Notes under the pieces: generated by a model
What the model was told of the DNA's origin: nothing
What the model saw: the letters and a program-made list of their open reading frames with translations, nothing else
Database searches by the model: none
Assembly: GCA_015487975.1 (NCBI GenBank)
Contig: WFOS01000064.1
Coordinates: forward strand, 1 to 64,000
Length of the DNA stretch: 64,000 nt
Source of the DNA: Ardenticatena sp.
GTDB lineage: Bacteria; Chloroflexota; Anaerolineae; Ardenticatenales; Ardenticatenaceae
Direction of reading: 5' to 3'
Translations under genes and position numbers: made by a program
In this document: piece by piece, positions 60,913-64,000 of the stretch
How positions within the stretch are numbered: the first letter of the stretch is position 1
How the letters are laid out: the number at the start of each line of letters is the position of its first letter

Positions 60913-63900
60913 TTAGAGGCGAAAAGTGGCATCGCCATAAAACAGATAACTTCCCCACGTGATATCCGACCAGCGGCGCTGTGCGAACACCATACGCCGC
61001 GCAGTATGCAACGCCTGCCCAAGTGTTTCGCCCTGCAACAGGTGCTCGTAGAAGGCGCGTGCCATGGTTTCGGCGTCGGTATCGCTCACGCGCCACGCTG
61101 TGGCAATCACGTTGCGGCTTCCCGTCGCGATGAATGCTGCTGCCAACCCGGCCGCTGTACGATGCGCCTGCCGCCACGTCAATGTGTCTGCTTGCCCGCT
61201 TTCGCACGCATTCAAAAAGACCACCGAGGGACGTGTCGGCAGCTGCACAATGTTTTGCGCGGTAATGCGCTCTTGCCCCGCCTGGTCCAGATAGAGAGCG
61301 CTCAATTCAGGGCGTTCAGGGTTGAAGAGAGCATGCCCTGCAAAATGCAAGACGTGGTAGCTCCCAATTTCTCCCAGCAGGTCCAGTGCACTTGTTCCTT
61401 CCCACAAACGCACATCGAGCCGCGGGTTCGTGGAAAGCAGCTCGTACAGATGCACACCTTCCGCCTGTGCCGCGGGTAAATCGCCCGTGGGGTTGGCCAC
61501 AATCAGGACACGTACCTTTCCTTCTGCAGGTGGCGGCAAAATCGTTCCTCCCAGTTTTTCGGTGATCAGACGCCGTGTGACAATCGAATGCAACAACAGT
61601 GGCGTGTCACCACGGGGGAAGAGTTCCCACGGAATTTGGGCGCTGAATGGGTCAAGCCGCAATGTGAGCACGGTTTCAGGCGGCAGGGTATCCAGCGCAG
61701 CACGCAACTCAGACGGCAACAGCTGGTCGCGAATTGTGCGCAGGCGTTTCAGCGTCGTTTCCTGAATATCCCCAGGGCTATGCGGCAAGAAACGCACGGC
61801 ATTCTCGATGGTTTGCAAAAACATTTCGATCTGTGAGGGGTCGAACGGCAATGTGTAGCGCGGCTCGCTTGCCAACGGTTCGGGCCCCGTGTAGGTCAAT
61901 TCCAACGCATTCCCATCGGGGTGCAAGAGAATGCTCAGGTATGCTTGCTTCCATGCCGGTCGTGCGGGTGATACCACCTGTGGCATGCCATCGTGACCAT
62001 AGAGGCGTGGCAACCAGCGTTTACGCATGGCATCTTTGGCGTCTTGCGGCGACAGCGTTTCGCGCGTTTCGACGATGATGGGCACCGGCGTATCCCCCCA
62101 TCCGTAGGTCAACGCCTGCCGCAAGGTGTCGTACTTTTCGGCATCGTACTCGACAATGTAGAGCGTTTTGAGTGACGCTTTTGCGCCAAACATTGCCAGC
62201 GTATCGAGCACGCCACGCACGAATTCGCGTGCAGCAATGCCCACAGGAAGCCCACCGCCCCCAGCGCCGTGGACGATGGTGGCAATCTCTTCCATCCCCA
62301 GCATATTGGCCGTCTGCGCGACCACACGCCCCACGGCCTGCACAATTTGCAGGCGTTGCTGTTCGGACACGGCAAACTCTTCCACCGTCCCTAACCCAAC
62401 CACCAAAACAAGATCGGCAGGCAAGCGCCCTAGGGTGGGCACGGGGAAAATGGTCGCACGCGCCCCCGTGAGGCTTCCCTGCTGCACCCACGCGGAAATA
62501 ATGCCACCCAGCTTGTCATCCACATAGCCCGTCGCGCCGCCCACAGCGGCCCCCTGCACATGGTTGACCACCAGGGCTGTTGTTGGAGCATCGGTAATCG
62601 AACCATGTGCCACCACCAGCGTGAGCGGTTCTACGCGCGTTCGAGAGGTGGTCGAGGTCGGCACCTCGGGGGGGCGTGTTTCTGTGTCGGTTGATGAGGG
62701 CGGCTCGGCAGGCTCACCAGGCGACGGAGTGTCGGTTGGCGTAAACGTGAGGCCACGTGTTGGGCGCCAGACAGGCGGCTGAACGCCAAGGTCGAAAGCA
62801 CGGCGCACCAGGGCAAAATGGTGCAGGAATTCGTCCCACAACGTCTCTCGGCTGAAATCCAGCCCGCCATAGAGATCCAGCAAAGCAGGGTCATCTAGGC
62901 CACGTTCGGGAAAGTAGATCGACAATCCGCTCACGGCGAGCGGTTCGGGGGCATTCCCCCCTCGGCGGAAGAGCGCTTCGTTGGCGAGCACCAGATTCCC
63001 CTGCGAATGGAGCATGTTGCGCACCTGCACCAGTGCCGAACGTGCAGCTGGCGGAAGGTGCGGCTGTTGCGCCAGCGCCGCGGCCAATGTGCCCATATCC
63101 ACATAGTCGGGGCGATTGCGGAAGCGGTGCGCCTGCCGCAACGCATCGAGCACTGCACGAAAGACCACGGCTTCATGGAAACGGGGCAACAACGCTTCGG
63201 CAAGCGCATTCCACGCCTCGACGAGTGCAGGCAATCCCGTTGTCAGAATGGCCGACTGCGTAATTTCATGCTGAAAACGGCTGTACACGCCCAGGTCGTA
63301 CGCCTGGACATACTCGCGCACAAGCGTGCGGGCCACACCCTCGGGGGATGCACCAGGCAACGCCTGCACCAGACGGTCATACGGCCAGCCATAGGCGGGT
63401 TCAAGTGCCTGCGACGCCATCACAATACGCGCTTGCTGCCGCACCTGATAGTGCACTTCGGCCATCGCCATCAGGCATGCATCGAACCCCAACACGTCGA
63501 ACACGGGGATTCCTGCCTCGTCCAGAGCTTGTTGCAATGCCCATTGCAATTCGCGGTTGTCCAGAAAATCCAGCGAGGAATCGTCATAGAGCAAACCGCG
63601 CTGCGTGGACGTTGTGGCGGCACTGCCCAGTTCGTCCAGCGTTGTGGCAAAAAGTGCCCGCCGAAAAGTGGGCACGTTGAAAACCGCACGGACAGCCGGC
63701 TCTTCACGGGCAACGTCTTCCAGCCGCGACCGAAAACGGGCATACACGTCGGTATCGTCCCATCCATTGCCATGATTCCACAACACCAGGGCATAGTGCC
63801 GCGCGGGGTACGTTTGCACTGCCCAGACGACAAAATCGCGCAGGGTCGCAGGGTCACCCGTGTTTGTTTCGGCGAGTGTTTGCACATGGTCGGCTGCCAA

Positions 63901-64000
63901 ATCGGGCGCTGGCGACAGGTGATATCGGTGCGTGCCCTGCTCGCGTGTGTCGAACTGCACCACCACATGCACACGCTGACGAGCATCAGGCGCCAGGCGG
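60913..64000 (-). CDS. clostripain (C11) peptidase - M17-N-like domain - CHAT protease fusion, truncated at window edge
   Basis: C11: YALVLWNHGNGWDD and VLGFDACLMAMAEVHYQ; middle GGATGYVDDKLGGII...VPTLGRLPADLVLVVGLG; CHAT: YHVLHFAGHALFNPE and VVFLNACESGQADT; frame open to the window end. Confidence 0.85.
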   Translation of the reverse strand, partial: RLAPDARQRVHVVVQFDTREQGTHRYHLSPAPDLAADHVQTLAETNTGDPATLRDFVVWAVQTYPARHYALVLWNHGNGWDDTDVYARFRSRLEDVAREEPAVRAVFNVPTFRRALFATTLDELGSAATTSTQRGLLYDDSSLDFLDNRELQWALQQALDEAGIPVFDVLGFDACLMAMAEVHYQVRQQARIVMASQALEPAYGWPYDRLVQALPGASPEGVARTLVREYVQAYDLGVYSRFQHEITQSAILTTGLPALVEAWNALAEALLPRFHEAVVFRAVLDALRQAHRFRNRPDYVDMGTLAAALAQQPHLPPAARSALVQVRNMLHSQGNLVLANEALFRRGGNAPEPLAVSGLSIYFPERGLDDPALLDLYGGLDFSRETLWDEFLHHFALVRRAFDLGVQPPVWRPTRGLTFTPTDTPSPGEPAEPPSSTDTETRPPEVPTSTTSRTRVEPLTLVVAHGSITDAPTTALVVNHVQGAAVGGATGYVDDKLGGIISAWVQQGSLTGARATIFPVPTLGRLPADLVLVVGLGTVEEFAVSEQQRLQIVQAVGRVVAQTANMLGMEEIATIVHGAGGGGLPVGIAAREFVRGVLDTLAMFGAKASLKTLYIVEYDAEKYDTLRQALTYGWGDTPVPIIVETRETLSPQDAKDAMRKRWLPRLYGHDGMPQVVSPARPAWKQAYLSILLHPDGNALELTYTGPEPLASEPRYTLPFDPSQIEMFLQTIENAVRFLPHSPGDIQETTLKRLRTIRDQLLPSELRAALDTLPPETVLTLRLDPFSAQIPWELFPRGDTPLLLHSIVTRRLITEKLGGTILPPPAEGKVRVLIVANPTGDLPAAQAEGVHLYELLSTNPRLDVRLWEGTSALDLLGEIGSYHVLHFAGHALFNPERPELSALYLDQAGQERITAQNIVQLPTRPSVVFLNACESGQADTLTWRQAHRTAAGLAAAFIATGSRNVIATAWRVSDTDAETMARAFYEHLLQGETLGQALHTARRMVFAQRRWSDITWGSYLFYGDATFRL

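Overview
The window reads as a bacterial chromosome segment, probably Chloroflexota-like. That is inferred from gene content; taxonomy was not tested. It contains: a two-component system; two GH13 amylases; mreB plus a complete atpBEFHAGDC operon; a lysW-based alpha-aminoadipate lysine operon (lysW-lysX-lysY-lysZ-lysJ-lysK-hcs-lysT-lysU); rex; tRNA-Cys; an ArsR/P-type ATPase metal module; hisC; thioredoxin-like genes; a liv ABC transporter; two URO-D-like genes; rpsP-khpA-rimM; metH; and an edge-truncated C11/CHAT protease. The strongest unexplained signal is in the roughly 470-nt leader of lysW. It holds two tandem short ORFs with lysine-codon clusters (AKQQKKAKK and DKKKCKKAK). Each is followed by an intrinsic-terminator hairpin with a complementary upstream antiterminator strand, so it looks like a tandem (double) ribosome-mediated lysine attenuator. 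Other items worth a look: an operator-like palindrome shared by both amylase genes; a Rex box over the rex promoter; an 84-bp direct repeat of a URO-D 3' end bracketing a RAYT transposase and relics of a helicase/methylase locus; an 11-G tract in front of a surface-protein start codon; and a clostripain + M17-N-like + CHAT fusion. All calls come from reading sequence and the supplied ORF translations; no homology search or folding software was run.
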